NCBI GenBank assembly: GCA_027486765.1
Contig: JAIXOO010000058.1
Location: 1 to 52,204 of the forward strand
DNA: 52,204 bases
Direction of reading: 5' to 3'
Source: Saprospiraceae bacterium
GTDB lineage: Bacteria; Bacteroidota; Bacteroidia; Chitinophagales; Saprospiraceae
Part shown: positions 15,077-24,463 of the stretch, in pieces
How the letters are laid out: the number at the start of each line of letters is the position of its first letter
How positions within the stretch are numbered: position 1 is the first letter of the stretch
Position numbers and translations under genes: made by a program
The notes under the pieces: generated by a model
Seen by the model: the letters and a program-made list of their open reading frames with translations, nothing else
Told to the model about the DNA's origin: nothing
Database searches by the model: none

Positions 15077-17710
15077 ATGAAGCCAACTTTTACCCTGTTT
15101 TTTTTCCTCCTCCTCAGTTTCCAGCTCCTTGCCCAAGGCCCCGTGCTGGTTGATGAAAAACGATTCCCCCTCGATCCCCAACTCACTTACGACGCCAACA
15201 TCCCCTCCCCCGAGCAGTACTTTGGCTACAAACTCGGCGCAGAGTTCACCCTTTATGCCAATACGGTCAATTACGTCAAAGAACTGGATCGGCTTTCCGA
15301 CAAGGTCACCCTGCACCAATACGGTAGCACCTACGAAGGTCGCCCGCTAATCCGTCTGGTGATCACCTCACCGGAAAACCACAAAAACCTGGAAAACATC
15401 CGCCAGCGCCACCTCAAACTCCTCGATGGCAGCGCTTCAGAAGTAGCCAATCTAATCAAGACTGAACCCATTTTTATCACCTACAGCTACAACATCCACG
15501 GCAACGAAGCCTCTTCGACCGAAGCGGTAGCGCAGGTAGCCTATCGCCTGGCCGCCGCGCAAGATGAAGAGACCAAAAATATCCTCAACAACTCCGTGAT
15601 TGTGCTCTACATCTGTGTCAACCCCGATGGGCGCGACCGTTTCGTTTATTGGTACAAATCCACCCAGCGCAGCGTATTGGGTTATGAACCCCGTGATCTG
15701 GAGCACTACGAGCCCTGGCCCGGTGGCCGCGGCAACCACTACTGGTTCGACGTCAACCGAGACTGGGTATGGGGCGTCCACCCGGAAACGCGCACCCTGA
15801 CCATGGATTACCAACAGTGGATGTCACAAGTGCACGTCGACTTCCACGAACAAGGCTACAACAACAACTACTTCACTGCACCTGGCACCACGCCCCGCAA
15901 TAAACTCTTGCCAGATACCTACGAGGCCTTAAGTGATACCTTTGGCCGTGCCAACATCAAAGAATTTGACAAACACCGCATCAGCTATTTTACCCGTGAT
16001 GCTTTCGACTTCTTTTATCCTGGCTACGGCTCCAGTTACCCTTCGGTGATGGGTGGCATCGCCATGCTGGTAGAACAAGGGGGCATCGGAGGTGGCCGGG
16101 CAGTACAAACCGACGATGGCGGCTACAACGTACTGCGTGTGCGCATTTTTGACCACTACACCACCTCCATGGCGACCATCAAAAAATCGGTGGAGCGCAA
16201 GGAAACCCTGCTGAAATACAGCGTCGACGCCTGGAATCCTGGCACTAGTAAAAGCTCCACCAAAACCTATTACCTTTCTGCGGAATCCCCCTACACTATT
16301 GATGTGGTCAACATGTTGCTGCGGCAACAGGTAAAGGTGGAAAAAGCGAGCAAAGCTTTTACCGTGAGTGATGCACTGGACTACCGCACTGGCCAAACTG
16401 GCGCCAAAAACCTGCCAGCAGGCACTTACATCGTGAGCACCAATCAGGCCCGGCACTTGTTCATCAGCAGTGTTTTGGAGCGTCGCCTGGCCATTGAAGA
16501 TTCGGTGATGTACGACATGGCCACCTGGTCGGCCATCCTCGCCTACAACATTGAGGGCTATTCCAGCAACAGCAAACACAGCGTGGCTACAGATGTGGTC
16601 ACCCAGGCACTTACTGCCAGTTCTGGAGTGATCAATCCCAATGCCCAATACGCCTATGTCATCGAATGGAAGCAGCGCAATGCCCCGCAGGCTCTGGCAC
16701 AATTGTGGGCCAAAGGCTACAAAGTCCGGGCTTGCCATGAGCCATTCAGTGATGGCAAAACGACCTGGGGCTACGGTTCCTTGATTGTGCTGATTGAGCG
16801 CAATGAAGATAAGCTGACGCGGATTCATCAGGATATGGTGGAGATTGCCCAAAAAGCCGGGGTCACTATCCATGGATTGGGTTCCGGGCGGGTTAAAGAT
16901 GGCATGGACCTGGCTTCTGGCCGCAACCGGCCGCTGAAGGTACCTCGGGTGGCCCTGTTGGTTGATCCCCCGTTTTCTTCACTGACCGCCGGACAAATCA
17001 CCTTTTTGTTCGACTACGAAACGGGCCTGCCCATTCAGCGGGTGCGGGGTTCGGTATTGCAACAAACGGCATTGCCCAAATTTGGCGAACGCTACGGGGC
17101 TGCCGATTTGAACCAGTTTGATGTCTTGATTCTGCCCGACGGTGGAGCTGGACTCGGCGAACTCTTCAAACCAGAGCAACAAGCCCAATTGCGCGATTGG
17201 ATCAGCCGAGGCGGTACACTCATCGCCACCGAAAGTGCCGTAGGCTTTTTCACTGCCCAACGCTCTCGTTTCACCAACGTCAAGTTGATCGAGCCTGCCC
17301 GGGATTCGAGCATGGCAGCCCGCACCGTTGCTTATGAAGATCGGGAAGATTATTATGGCAAAAAACGTACTCCGGGCACGGCTTTGAATGGCTTGATCGA
17401 CAATAGCCACCCCCTGGCATTTGGCTTGGGTAAGGAACTGTACAGCATCAAGCAGGACAATTCGGCCCTGGCTCCCAGCCCCGAATTACAAAGTGTAGGC
17501 CGTTATGCCAGCGCAGACAAAGCTTTTGTGGCGGGCTACATTTCGGAAGACAATAAAAAATCCTTGGCGGGCAACACCTTCGCGGGGGTGCTGCCACTCG
17601 GGCAAGGCAAAATTGTATTTTTGCAGGACAATACGCAGTTCCGCATGTTTTGGCGCGGACCGAGCCGGATGATGCAAAACGCAGTGATGATGGTGCCGAG
17701 TTTTAATTAA
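15077..17710 (+). CDS. M14-family zinc carboxypeptidase with GATase-like domain
   Basis: An 877-residue exported enzyme. I start at the ATG 15077 (MKPTFTLFFFLLLSFQLLAQ, a signal peptide); an ATG at 15038 sits against the palindrome and adds a non-signal leader. Zinc site: H141-G-N-E144 and H257 (VDFHEQG), with NPDGRDR and DVNRDW between; MLVEQGG is a candidate for the catalytic Glu. The second half has RVALLVDPPF and VLILPDGGAG, a class-I glutamine-amidotransferase-like fold seen in Bacteroidota M14 fusions. Likely trims peptides in the periplasm or at the surface. No sorting domain. Confidence 0.88.
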   Translation: MKPTFTLFFFLLLSFQLLAQGPVLVDEKRFPLDPQLTYDANIPSPEQYFGYKLGAEFTLYANTVNYVKELDRLSDKVTLHQYGSTYEGRPLIRLVITSPENHKNLENIRQRHLKLLDGSASEVANLIKTEPIFITYSYNIHGNEASSTEAVAQVAYRLAAAQDEETKNILNNSVIVLYICVNPDGRDRFVYWYKSTQRSVLGYEPRDLEHYEPWPGGRGNHYWFDVNRDWVWGVHPETRTLTMDYQQWMSQVHVDFHEQGYNNNYFTAPGTTPRNKLLPDTYEALSDTFGRANIKEFDKHRISYFTRDAFDFFYPGYGSSYPSVMGGIAMLVEQGGIGGGRAVQTDDGGYNVLRVRIFDHYTTSMATIKKSVERKETLLKYSVDAWNPGTSKSSTKTYYLSAESPYTIDVVNMLLRQQVKVEKASKAFTVSDALDYRTGQTGAKNLPAGTYIVSTNQARHLFISSVLERRLAIEDSVMYDMATWSAILAYNIEGYSSNSKHSVATDVVTQALTASSGVINPNAQYAYVIEWKQRNAPQALAQLWAKGYKVRACHEPFSDGKTTWGYGSLIVLIERNEDKLTRIHQDMVEIAQKAGVTIHGLGSGRVKDGMDLASGRNRPLKVPRVALLVDPPFSSLTAGQITFLFDYETGLPIQRVRGSVLQQTALPKFGERYGAADLNQFDVLILPDGGAGLGELFKPEQQAQLRDWISRGGTLIATESAVGFFTAQRSRFTNVKLIEPARDSSMAARTVAYEDREDYYGKKRTPGTALNGLIDNSHPLAFGLGKELYSIKQDNSALAPSPELQSVGRYASADKAFVAGYISEDNKKSLAGNTFAGVLPLGQGKIVFLQDNTQFRMFWRGPSRMMQNAVMMVPSFN

Positions 17711-17719
17711 AAGGATTTG

Positions 17720-17761
17720 TGCAGGGTTTGGAGCAATAGTCATTAAACCCTGCATATTTTT
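17720..17761 (+). terminator. Intrinsic terminator of M14 gene
   Basis: A 10-bp stem TGCAGGGTTT/AAACCCTGCA (17720-17729 with 17745-17754) is followed by TATTTTTA, nine bases after the stop codon of the M14 peptidase gene. Confidence 0.75.
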
Positions 17762-17836
17762 ACTTCAGTTTTTTGTTAAAACAATACTTTAACCAAAGCT
17801 TTTACGTCTTATTGCTGAACTCAACACAGTAAGACC

Positions 17837-18532
17837 ATGAAAATTTGCCGACTACTCGCCTTGGTTATTTGTTTTTTACCCAGCTGGGTCGCTGCTCAAA
17901 ATCGGGCTGCTTTGGACTTTCAATTTGGTGCACATCAATCCGGATTGATTGTAAAAAATCCAATACTTCAAGGGGAGTATATTGAAAATTTGGGTTATTC
18001 TGCCGGGCTGCATTTCAACTACCGGATTGGTGACAAAACTTGGTTGCGCAGTGGTGTCCGCTATTCGGTTCTTGGTTACAAAACCCCAAAAAAAGTGCTG
18101 CGTTGGGGAACTGATTTTGATCCCATTACTGGTTTACCGAGAGAAGATTCAATTCAAATTCTTTCTCAATTTATTCATAATCATCGCTATTTTGAAATTC
18201 CTATATTGGGGCATTTTAATTTCACCGCCAGTAAGTTGGCAGTCTATACAGAATTTGGCTTTTCTTCCAACTTTTACCTGAACACCGAAAATGTGTACAA
18301 AAAAGGGAGCGCAGTTGAAAATCGTTCAATTCAGAAAGATCCTATAGCCAATCCCCTTCATTTTGCCGTATTAGGTGCCCTGGGAATTAACTACCAACTT
18401 GGAAATCAGAACAGTTTATTTTTCCAAACCAATATCCGGCGCGATATTAGTCCTGGAAATGATGGTAAAAGAAGTTCGAGTTACTTGTATAGCTACGGCC
18501 TTGATCTTGGTACTCGTTTCCTTTTGAATTAA
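17837..18532 (+). CDS. Outer-membrane beta-barrel protein (PorT-like)
   Basis: A 231-residue protein with signal peptide MKICRLLALVICFLPSWVAAQ, then alternating beta strands with a regular Gly/aromatic pattern (FQFGAHQSG, LRSGVRYSVLGYKT, YFEIPILGHFNF, YTEFGFSSNFYL, FAVLGALGINYQLG) and a C-terminal LDLGTRFLLN strand ending in Asn. The EIPILG strand is typical of the OMP_b-brl_2 (PorT-like) group. Probably an eight-strand outer-membrane barrel of unknown role. It is followed by a hydrolase gene 90 nt on. Confidence 0.8.
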   Translation: MKICRLLALVICFLPSWVAAQNRAALDFQFGAHQSGLIVKNPILQGEYIENLGYSAGLHFNYRIGDKTWLRSGVRYSVLGYKTPKKVLRWGTDFDPITGLPREDSIQILSQFIHNHRYFEIPILGHFNFTASKLAVYTEFGFSSNFYLNTENVYKKGSAVENRSIQKDPIANPLHFAVLGALGINYQLGNQNSLFFQTNIRRDISPGNDGKRSSSYLYSYGLDLGTRFLLN

Positions 18533-18622
18533 AAGAGTAAACCCTTGCTTTCATTTGTTTTCCCAAAAAGAGAATGATAAATTTGCGGCAGTCAACCCAC
18601 TGCTGCAAAATCATTTTAACCG

Positions 18623-19597
18623 ATGCCACTCGTCCCCCATTCTTCCTACCCCGGGCCCCCACGTTACCAGCTCAACGGCCATTTTCAGACCATTTTGCCC
18701 GCTTTGACCCGCAAAATCCAGTCCCTGCATTACCAGCGTGAACGCCTGGAATTACCCGACGGCGATTTTGTAGATTTGGATTGGTTGGAGGCCAATAGCC
18801 AGGAGTTGGTCATTTTGTCTCACGGCCTCGAGGGCAGCACTGATCGGGTGTACATGAAAGCGGCAGCGCATTTTTTCCATCAAAAAGGTATGGACGTGCT
18901 GGGTTGGAATTGCCGTTCTTGCAGTGGGGAGATGAACCGCAATTTGCGCTTGTACAACCACGGCGAAATTGAAGATTTAGGGCAAGTCATCGCTCATGCG
19001 CTGCAGCGCAAAGCCTACCAAAAAATCCACCTGATTGGCTACAGCATGGGGGGCAGCATTTTGCTCAAATACCTGGGCGTACATGGCAAAAACATCCCTG
19101 AAGCCATCAAAACGGGCATTGCTTTTTCTTCGCCTTGCGACCTGCAGGGCAGCATCCAGACTTTGGAAAAACGCAGCAACTGGTTTTACCGCCGTAAGTT
19201 TTTTAGCAGTTTAAGCAAAAAAATCATGGCCAAAGCGGAGCAATTCCCGGGGCAGATCGACTTGAGCAAATTTGATCAAATCAAAACCTGGCGGGATTTT
19301 GACGAGTTTTATTCTGCGCCCATCAATGGATATCGGGATGCGGAGGACTTCTATTTTCAGGCTTCAGCGCAAAATTTTGTGGAGGGGATAACGGTACCAG
19401 CGCTCTTGTGCAATGCCATGAATGATCCCATTTTGACGCCCTCTTGTTCACCAAAACATCTGGCAAAAAACCATCCTTATTTTTATGTGGAAACGCCGCG
19501 GAAGGGTGGGCATGTCGGGTTTGCAATTCGGAATTATACGGGGCCGGATTATTGGTTGGAGCATCGGGCACTGGAATTTATTGAGGCGCATAACTAA
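18623..19597 (+). CDS. yheT: YheT-type alpha/beta hydrolase
   Basis: A 324-residue hydrolase. The N-terminal YQLNGHFQTILPALTRK, then LVILSHGLEGSTDRVYMKAAAHFF and WNCRSCSGEMNR, are diagnostic of the AB-hydrolase-4/YheT family. The nucleophile elbow is GYSMGGSILLKYLG; the Asp is in the NAMNDPIL stretch and the His in RKGGHVGF. Family members are carboxylesterases of poorly known substrate, related to eukaryotic ABHD1-3. The stop codon itself falls inside the left arm of the family A palindrome at 19594. No signal peptide, so cytosolic. Confidence 0.88.
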   Translation: MPLVPHSSYPGPPRYQLNGHFQTILPALTRKIQSLHYQRERLELPDGDFVDLDWLEANSQELVILSHGLEGSTDRVYMKAAAHFFHQKGMDVLGWNCRSCSGEMNRNLRLYNHGEIEDLGQVIAHALQRKAYQKIHLIGYSMGGSILLKYLGVHGKNIPEAIKTGIAFSSPCDLQGSIQTLEKRSNWFYRRKFFSSLSKKIMAKAEQFPGQIDLSKFDQIKTWRDFDEFYSAPINGYRDAEDFYFQASAQNFVEGITVPALLCNAMNDPILTPSCSPKHLAKNHPYFYVETPRKGGHVGFAIRNYTGPDYWLEHRALEFIEAHN

Positions 19598-19687
19598 GGT
19601 GTCTCTTAGGTGCCTTAGGTTTCTTAGGTGTTGAAAGAAGTTTTTTTACCACCTAAGAAACCTAAGGCACTTAAGGAATCACCTTAG
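19594..19687. repeat. Palindrome, family A, arms cover both flanking stops
   Basis: Left arm 19594-19632 and right arm 19648-19687 pair with a few mismatches over about 39 bp; the CCTTAGGTTTCTTAGGTG block is shared with the elements at 14917 and 30302. The loop is short and T-rich with no inner mini-hairpin. The TAA of the YheT gene (19595-19597) and the TGA of the minus-strand gene (19679-19681) both lie inside the arms, so the element supplies the last codons of both convergent genes. Confidence 0.9.
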
Positions 19688-20581
19688 ATGCGAACTTGAA
19701 AAACGGAATTTGCTCCCTAATTCAAAAGAATCGTACAACAAATCTCCCAATCCAGTTTGCAGCGTACCAAACAACTGCCAACGAGGGTTTAAATCCAACT
19801 GCCCGGACAAACTCAACGCCATAGGTCGATCCCCATTATTAAGGTATCCTGAATAGCCTCGGAAAACAGGCGACAATGCCCAGTTTTTTCCTTCCAAATT
19901 CAGCCCCAGTCCAAACAAAGGCGCATCGTTTTGATTCTGGCGATTTTGGTTGATTTGCCACACAAAAATCCCGCCCATCCCTTGGACGCTCAAATCCAGG
20001 CTGCCATCGATCAGTTTTTTGCCAAAAGACAAATCGAGGTAGTAGCCCGGCGCATCCGTATAACGCGCCATGCCCAACATGGTAGAAGACGGGAAGCGAT
20101 ACCCAATGCGCAGCGCCAAATCCAGTGGATGGGTTTCGGCCTTCAATAGCTGGATCAGCGTATGCAGGTAAATATCTCCACTTGCCAAATGTTCATTGTA
20201 AAAAATGTGGAAGGTTTTGCGCTCGGTTTTGATCGCATGAGAAAGGTTGAAATACTCGATAGGCACCCAGTACAATTCGAAACTGATCACATCGGGCACC
20301 AAATTGTAGGTGCCGTAAAGTGCCAGGTTTTGAGTAGCATCACCAGTTGTGAAGTGACTGTTCGCAGATAGCGCAAAAGAACGTTCATTGGGCACCCGCC
20401 CATTGCCCAAACGGGGAATGGGCAGTGCATTTGGCCCCAAAAACCGCGGCGAACGGATGATGTAATCACCCCAAAAGCGTTGACCATCCCAACCTACGTT
20501 GTTGGCCCACCAGTAGTGGTCTTGGGTGAAAACAGTAGTTGAAAGAAGGATAAAAAAGGGGATAAACAATAGCTTTTGCAC
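19679..20581 (-). CDS. Outer-membrane beta-rich hypothetical protein
   Basis: A 300-residue protein with signal peptide MQKLLFIPFFILLSTTVFTQ. The body is a series of amphipathic strands (FTTGDATQNLALYGTYNLV, YYLDLSFGKKLIDGSLDLSVQGMG, ALSLSGQLDLNPRWQLFGTLQTGLG) ending FELGSKFRFSSSHLR. This suggests an outer-membrane barrel. I cannot name the family. The gene is 3 nt after the zinc-ribbon methyltransferase gene, so co-transcribed. The final codons lie in a family A palindrome, so the HLR ending may be element-derived. Confidence 0.75.
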   Translation of the reverse strand: MQKLLFIPFFILLSTTVFTQDHYWWANNVGWDGQRFWGDYIIRSPRFLGPNALPIPRLGNGRVPNERSFALSANSHFTTGDATQNLALYGTYNLVPDVISFELYWVPIEYFNLSHAIKTERKTFHIFYNEHLASGDIYLHTLIQLLKAETHPLDLALRIGYRFPSSTMLGMARYTDAPGYYLDLSFGKKLIDGSLDLSVQGMGGIFVWQINQNRQNQNDAPLFGLGLNLEGKNWALSPVFRGYSGYLNNGDRPMALSLSGQLDLNPRWQLFGTLQTGLGDLLYDSFELGSKFRFSSSHLR

Positions 20582-20584
20582 CCA

Positions 20585-21481
20585 TTAACCTTTACGCAAC
20601 ACGTAAATAATCGAGCTCGCCCGTTCTACTTTTCTCCAACTCTTTAACAATGAACGCAAGCCAGTGATCGCCCCTAAAGGTAGTGCCAGAATGCCCTTAC
20701 CCCGGTATTTTTCACTCAACAGCGACACGTAAAAAGGATCAAGCGGCATGCCTTTTTTGTCAACCACTTTAAAACCCATTTCGGCAGCCATATTGCTCAA
20801 GGTTTTAGGCGAAAAATGCCAAAGGTGGCGAGGCACATCGTAGGCGGCCCAATGAGCGCCGTATTTTTGGCCATCCAGAGATTGGTAGTTGGGCACTGCG
20901 ATCATCAACACACCTTCATCGTCCAGCAGTTCGTGCAGGCGTTGCAGGTAGAGTTTGGGATCGTATACGTGTTCCAACACATGCCACATGCTGATGATTC
21001 CGAATTTGCCAGGCAGGGTTCCCGCTTCCAGTTCAGCGGGTGGGCGTACATCCAGGCCAAATTGTTGAATGCCAAAGTTGCGGGCGCCTTCATCCACTTC
21101 TACACCCAGGACTTCGTAGCCTTGGCCGCGCATGTGGTTCATGAAATAGCCCGTGCCGCAGCCCACATCCAAAAGTCGGCGTTGGCCACTCAGGCTTTGC
21201 ACCAGTCGCTGTTTGCTGCGCAACATGTAGTCACGCGCTGCATGGTACAAGCGGTTGATCAAGCCTTTCTTGGTATCGCTGTGCGAAATGTAATTTTCAC
21301 TTTGGTAATACGCCCCAATCTTGTCAGGCCCAGGAATATTTTGGGTAAAACGCAGGCCACAACCATGACAATCGTACAGGTCGAAAGCCTCTCCAGAAAT
21401 GGAATGGTCGCGGGTGGCTACGGTTTTTTCAATGTCGTAGCTGCCACAAAGTGGACAGTGTTGGTAAAGGATAGTGCTCAT
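20585..21481 (-). CDS. Zinc-ribbon class I methyltransferase
   Basis: A 298-residue protein. The first 45 residues form a zinc ribbon with CPLCGS and CHGCGLRF; then comes a Methyltransf_23 domain with motif I LLDVGCGTGYF, VLGVEVDEGARNFG, MWHVLEHVYDP and DEGVLMIAVPN, followed by WAAYDVPRHLWHFS. Zinc-ribbon methyltransferases of this form are often tied to deoxysugar or cell-surface modification (family knowledge), but the substrate here is unknown. Upstream gene of a two-gene operon with an outer-membrane protein. Confidence 0.86.
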   Translation of the reverse strand: MSTILYQHCPLCGSYDIEKTVATRDHSISGEAFDLYDCHGCGLRFTQNIPGPDKIGAYYQSENYISHSDTKKGLINRLYHAARDYMLRSKQRLVQSLSGQRRLLDVGCGTGYFMNHMRGQGYEVLGVEVDEGARNFGIQQFGLDVRPPAELEAGTLPGKFGIISMWHVLEHVYDPKLYLQRLHELLDDEGVLMIAVPNYQSLDGQKYGAHWAAYDVPRHLWHFSPKTLSNMAAEMGFKVVDKKGMPLDPFYVSLLSEKYRGKGILALPLGAITGLRSLLKSWRKVERASSIIYVLRKG

Positions 21482-21602
21482 GTTATTGCATAAAAAAAGA
21501 CATCAGTTCAAAAAAAACTGATGCCTGCAAGCTTAAGATCACAACAAAAAAAAGTATTCTAAATACTGGGTGTGAAGTTAGGGAGAATTATTGAAAAAAA
21601 AA

Positions 21603-21687
21603 AGGTTCCAAGGCTCCAAAGTTCCTGAGTTCCAGGGTTGAAGCCCCCTTAACCCTGGAACTCAGGAACTTTGGAACCTGGAACCCT
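21603..21687. repeat. Palindrome, family B
   Basis: Arms 21603-21639 and 21651-21687 (37 bp each, about 3 mismatches) flank an 11-nt C-rich loop. The arms are four degenerate 8-bp units of GTTCCAAA type (TTCCAAGG, CTCCAAAG, TTCCTGAG, TTCCAGGG). The element starts 1 nt after the stop codon of the lipoprotein gene (minus strand) and is preceded by a ten-base A run (21594-21603). It is in a co-directional gap. Confidence 0.92.
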
Positions 21688-21688
21688 C

Positions 21689-22885
21689 TTAAATTTTCAC
21701 CTGCCGCAACTGATCCACCACCACTGGTCTCAGTCTACGGGCAGCGTCCAAAATCATCAGGGCGTCGTCGGGGAAATTACCAGGGCGATTGCCAATGCGG
21801 CTACGGGTTTCCTTACTGAGGGCCCGTTCATCGCCTCGGAAAGTAGCAGCATAATTTTCCCAAAACGCTTCTGCACCAAGGGGACGAGAATCGATCACAG
21901 AACCGGAGTGTAAGTCAAAGAGTTCCAATTGGGCGTTCAGGCGGGCACCTTTGTGTTGGTACACTTCGGTGACCAAGGCTTTGACATTGATTTTGTTGGG
22001 GTATTTGATGTCGTTGCCAGCCGTGTCTTTTTTAACGTTGCCACGGGTATCGTACTCGTATACCCAGCCATCCTGGATTTGGGTTTGCTCTTCGTACTGG
22101 CGCTCGCGGTAGGTGCCGGGGCTTACCTGCACGTCGCGCAGCATGAGGGTGGCTTTAATGTCGTAGTCAATGCCCGATTGACGGTTGTTGTGGAAGACCC
22201 GCCAGCGGTCGTTGAGGTCGCGGAAACTGAGCTCAGTCAGTTCGCGGTCAAAACCAATAGGAAGAATAACTGGGGCGCGGTTTTCCACATTCACCAATAC
22301 GAATGTGGTGCCGAGGTGTTGAGCTTCACGTTGTAGGGCTTCGCGGTCGCGGTAAGTGGAGTAGTATTCGCGGATGCGTTCCAACTCATCATAGGCGCGG
22401 CGAGCAGGTGTTTTATCGTTGTTGTTGCGGCGAGCCTGACTGAGTAGGTCGCTTGCATAGTTGTAGTGGTATTCGGCAGCTTTTTCGCGGGCTTCAGTGA
22501 TCAGACCTTCCACGCGTACAAATTGGAAGGAGGCTTTATATCCCCGACGATCCACCAAGGGGATCAAGGGCTCCACGAGGCGCTGGCGGCGTTGGATACG
22601 CTGAAGAACGTCGTAGATGCGAGGCCAGGCTTCGGCGCGGTTTTCGTTGCGCAGGGCTGCGGCCTGATCCATGTCGCGGGTGGTAGCTTTTTCAAAAGCG
22701 AATTCAACCGTACGGACGAGTTCTTCGTTCTTGCGGTCTTTCCCTACCAGGCGGTTTACACTGCGTTCGATGGCTTGGTCGTAATCGCCTATTTCGGCTA
22801 GTTTAACTGGAGAAGCACAGGCGGCGGCCAAGAGGGCCAATATGGCAGTAGTCGTGATGCTGGAAATAAAGTGCTTCGGTGTCAT
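21689..22885 (-). CDS. Hypothetical lipoprotein
   Basis: A 398-residue exported protein whose leader MTPKHFISSITTTAILALLAAACAS ends in a lipobox (LAAAC), so it is probably lipid-anchored. Residues ~30-180 are charged and helical, with repeated Arg/Glu-rich segments (YDQAIERSVNRLVGKDRKNEELV, YASDLLSQARRNN) resembling TPR-like helices. The second half is beta-rich (VRTVHNNRQ-like stretches, YRERQYEEQTQIQDGWVYEY). I do not recognise the family. Followed by a family B palindrome, which lies 1 nt past the stop codon. Transcribed alone. Confidence 0.75.
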   Translation of the reverse strand: MTPKHFISSITTTAILALLAAACASPVKLAEIGDYDQAIERSVNRLVGKDRKNEELVRTVEFAFEKATTRDMDQAAALRNENRAEAWPRIYDVLQRIQRRQRLVEPLIPLVDRRGYKASFQFVRVEGLITEAREKAAEYHYNYASDLLSQARRNNNDKTPARRAYDELERIREYYSTYRDREALQREAQHLGTTFVLVNVENRAPVILPIGFDRELTELSFRDLNDRWRVFHNNRQSGIDYDIKATLMLRDVQVSPGTYRERQYEEQTQIQDGWVYEYDTRGNVKKDTAGNDIKYPNKINVKALVTEVYQHKGARLNAQLELFDLHSGSVIDSRPLGAEAFWENYAATFRGDERALSKETRSRIGNRPGNFPDDALMILDAARRLRPVVVDQLRQVKI

Positions 22886-23007
22886 GGCAGTGTGTTTTGA
22901 GCTTGTAATAGGTCAAAGTTACTACCGCAATGAATACCAAATCATTATGGGGAAGTTAAGATAGATTTGTTAAAAAGTTAAATTGTAAGGGGAGGTGTTA
23001 AGGTGTG

Positions 23008-23553
23008 TTAAAAACCTGGATACCCCTCACTCCCCTTAATCCTCCTCACCTGCTCCTGATGTCTCCGTGCATGAAAGCGCAAAAACTCCAGCCTTTGCCG
23101 AGCATCCATTGGGCCAGAAATGGGGTGTGGAAAAATGATCAGTTCCAAATCCAGACCTTCCATTTCTTGCACCAAATCCTGGAGCATATGACGTTGAGCT
23201 CTGCACATGGCCAGCCAAAAATTGAGGGAGCCACCCCATTGTGGTGCCGCAATGGGCGGCACTTTTTCTTTGGTTTGCCAGGTCCGCTCGACAATTTCTT
23301 CAACGGACAGGCCTCGATGAATGGGGTCACCTTGCCAAATGGGCTCAGCCCGTTTGAACCCGTCCAGGGCTTTCCACAAGCCACTGATGCCGCTTTGTTC
23401 AGCGCGCACGATGTGCTCCACATTGTCGAGAATTGACCAAGATTCGGGATCTGGTTTGAAATTCACCTGTGTAGGGGATAGCCCTTCGCATTCTGCGATA
23501 AAGTCACGGCGAGCGGATTCAACACTTTCTAGCAGGATTTGTAAACTTGTCAT
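23008..23553 (-). CDS. DinB-family protein
   Basis: A 181-residue four-helix-bundle protein of the DinB/YfiT type. Metal-type His residues are visible in LDNVEHIV and at the end FHARRHQEQVRRI, with the middle segment FWLAMCRAQRHMLQDLV. Family members bind a divalent metal; some are thiol-dependent transferases. Function here unknown. No signal peptide. The nearest minus-strand gene upstream is the alpha/beta hydrolase (139 nt away) with a hairpin between. Confidence 0.8.
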   Translation of the reverse strand: MTSLQILLESVESARRDFIAECEGLSPTQVNFKPDPESWSILDNVEHIVRAEQSGISGLWKALDGFKRAEPIWQGDPIHRGLSVEEIVERTWQTKEKVPPIAAPQWGGSLNFWLAMCRAQRHMLQDLVQEMEGLDLELIIFPHPISGPMDARQRLEFLRFHARRHQEQVRRIKGSEGYPGF

Positions 23554-23637
23554 TCGGTGGGCAGTTTGAGTTTTGGTGATTTTTATTCAAAAATAAGCAA
23601 TTACTTTTATTTGCCAGGCTTGTAGACTCTTTCAAAT

Positions 23638-23682
23638 GGGTAGTGTCGATTGACGGTATCCCTGCGCCAATTGGCACTACCC
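23638..23682 (-). terminator. 15-bp hairpin downstream of hydrolase gene
   Basis: GGGTAGTG at 23638 pairs with CACTACCC ending at 23682, and the stem extends to 15 bp if G-U pairs are allowed (GTGTCGATTG with CAATTGGCAC). It lies 11 nt past the stop of the minus-strand alpha/beta hydrolase gene. There is no clear T-run, so it may instead stabilise the 3' end. Confidence 0.4.
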
Positions 23683-23692
23683 CCACACCGCT

Positions 23693-24463
23693 TCATTGCT
23701 GCTTTTCCAGCCAGCCCAAAATATAATCCGCGATTTCCTCCCAGCCTTCTTCCCCACACAAAAAGTGGCTTCTTCCAGCAAAGGCTTTAAAATCGGTGAC
23801 ACTGTTTTTATCCTGATACGAGCCCGCTATTTTTTGGGTGAATTGGGCTGAAAAAATGTTGTCATTTTCACCCCCAATAAAGAGCAGGGGTTGGTGTGGC
23901 TTTTTAAAATCAATCTTAGCAAAAGTGGACAACAGTGGATCTCGGGCGACTTTCCTGCTTTCCGGCACGGCGATGGTTTCATAAAGTTTATCACTTTCCG
24001 CTTTGGAATAGTTGTTAAAAAATGCGTGATGGTACCAGTCTTTACTGCCTAAAAAAGGTTTACTACCTTTGAAAAAATTCACCACGGGTAATACAACTTT
24101 TATGGTGGCAAGTGGAGCAAACACGTTTTTGGGGGGCGCGCCGTCGATGCTGATGCCAGCAACAGCTTTGTCTAGTTCAATGAGTTTTTGCACCACCAAA
24201 CCGGCGAGTGAATGCCCAATCACAATGGGTTTTTCGGGCAGGGTATCGATCAACTTGACGATGTTCTCCACTACGTCCTTAAACCCAGTCTGGGTCAATT
24301 GGGGATGAGTATTGGCTCTGAGCTGAACAGGATCACCTTCATGTCCAGGGTTGGCGGGTGCATAAACGGTGTAGCCTTGGGCTTCAAAATGGGCTTTCCA
24401 CTGTTTCCAGCTGGTATTGTTCACGAACAAGCCATGAATCAATACAATTGTCTTTGTTTTCAT
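23693..24463 (-). CDS. Alpha/beta hydrolase
   Basis: A 256-residue cytosolic hydrolase. IVLIHGLFVNNTSWKQW forms the oxyanion-hole region, GHSLAG near 103-108 carries the nucleophile Ser, GGENDNIF holds the acid and GRSHFL the catalytic His. It resembles EstA/RsbQ-like esterases of unassigned substrate. The downstream side carries a 15-bp hairpin. The Crp/Fnr gene is 70 nt upstream on the same strand, which could put the hydrolase under that transcript or regulator (inference). Confidence 0.85.
   Translation of the reverse strand: MKTKTIVLIHGLFVNNTSWKQWKAHFEAQGYTVYAPANPGHEGDPVQLRANTHPQLTQTGFKDVVENIVKLIDTLPEKPIVIGHSLAGLVVQKLIELDKAVAGISIDGAPPKNVFAPLATIKVVLPVVNFFKGSKPFLGSKDWYHHAFFNNYSKAESDKLYETIAVPESRKVARDPLLSTFAKIDFKKPHQPLLFIGGENDNIFSAQFTQKIAGSYQDKNSVTDFKAFAGRSHFLCGEEGWEEIADYILGWLEKQQ

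Noticed and set aside
15929-16873. Long antisense open frame (314 codons) opposite the M14 peptidase gene
   Set aside because: It lies wholly within a gene with clear zinc-site motifs. Its composition (His/Gly/Val runs) is typical of an antisense shadow, and it has no recognisable domain or leader.
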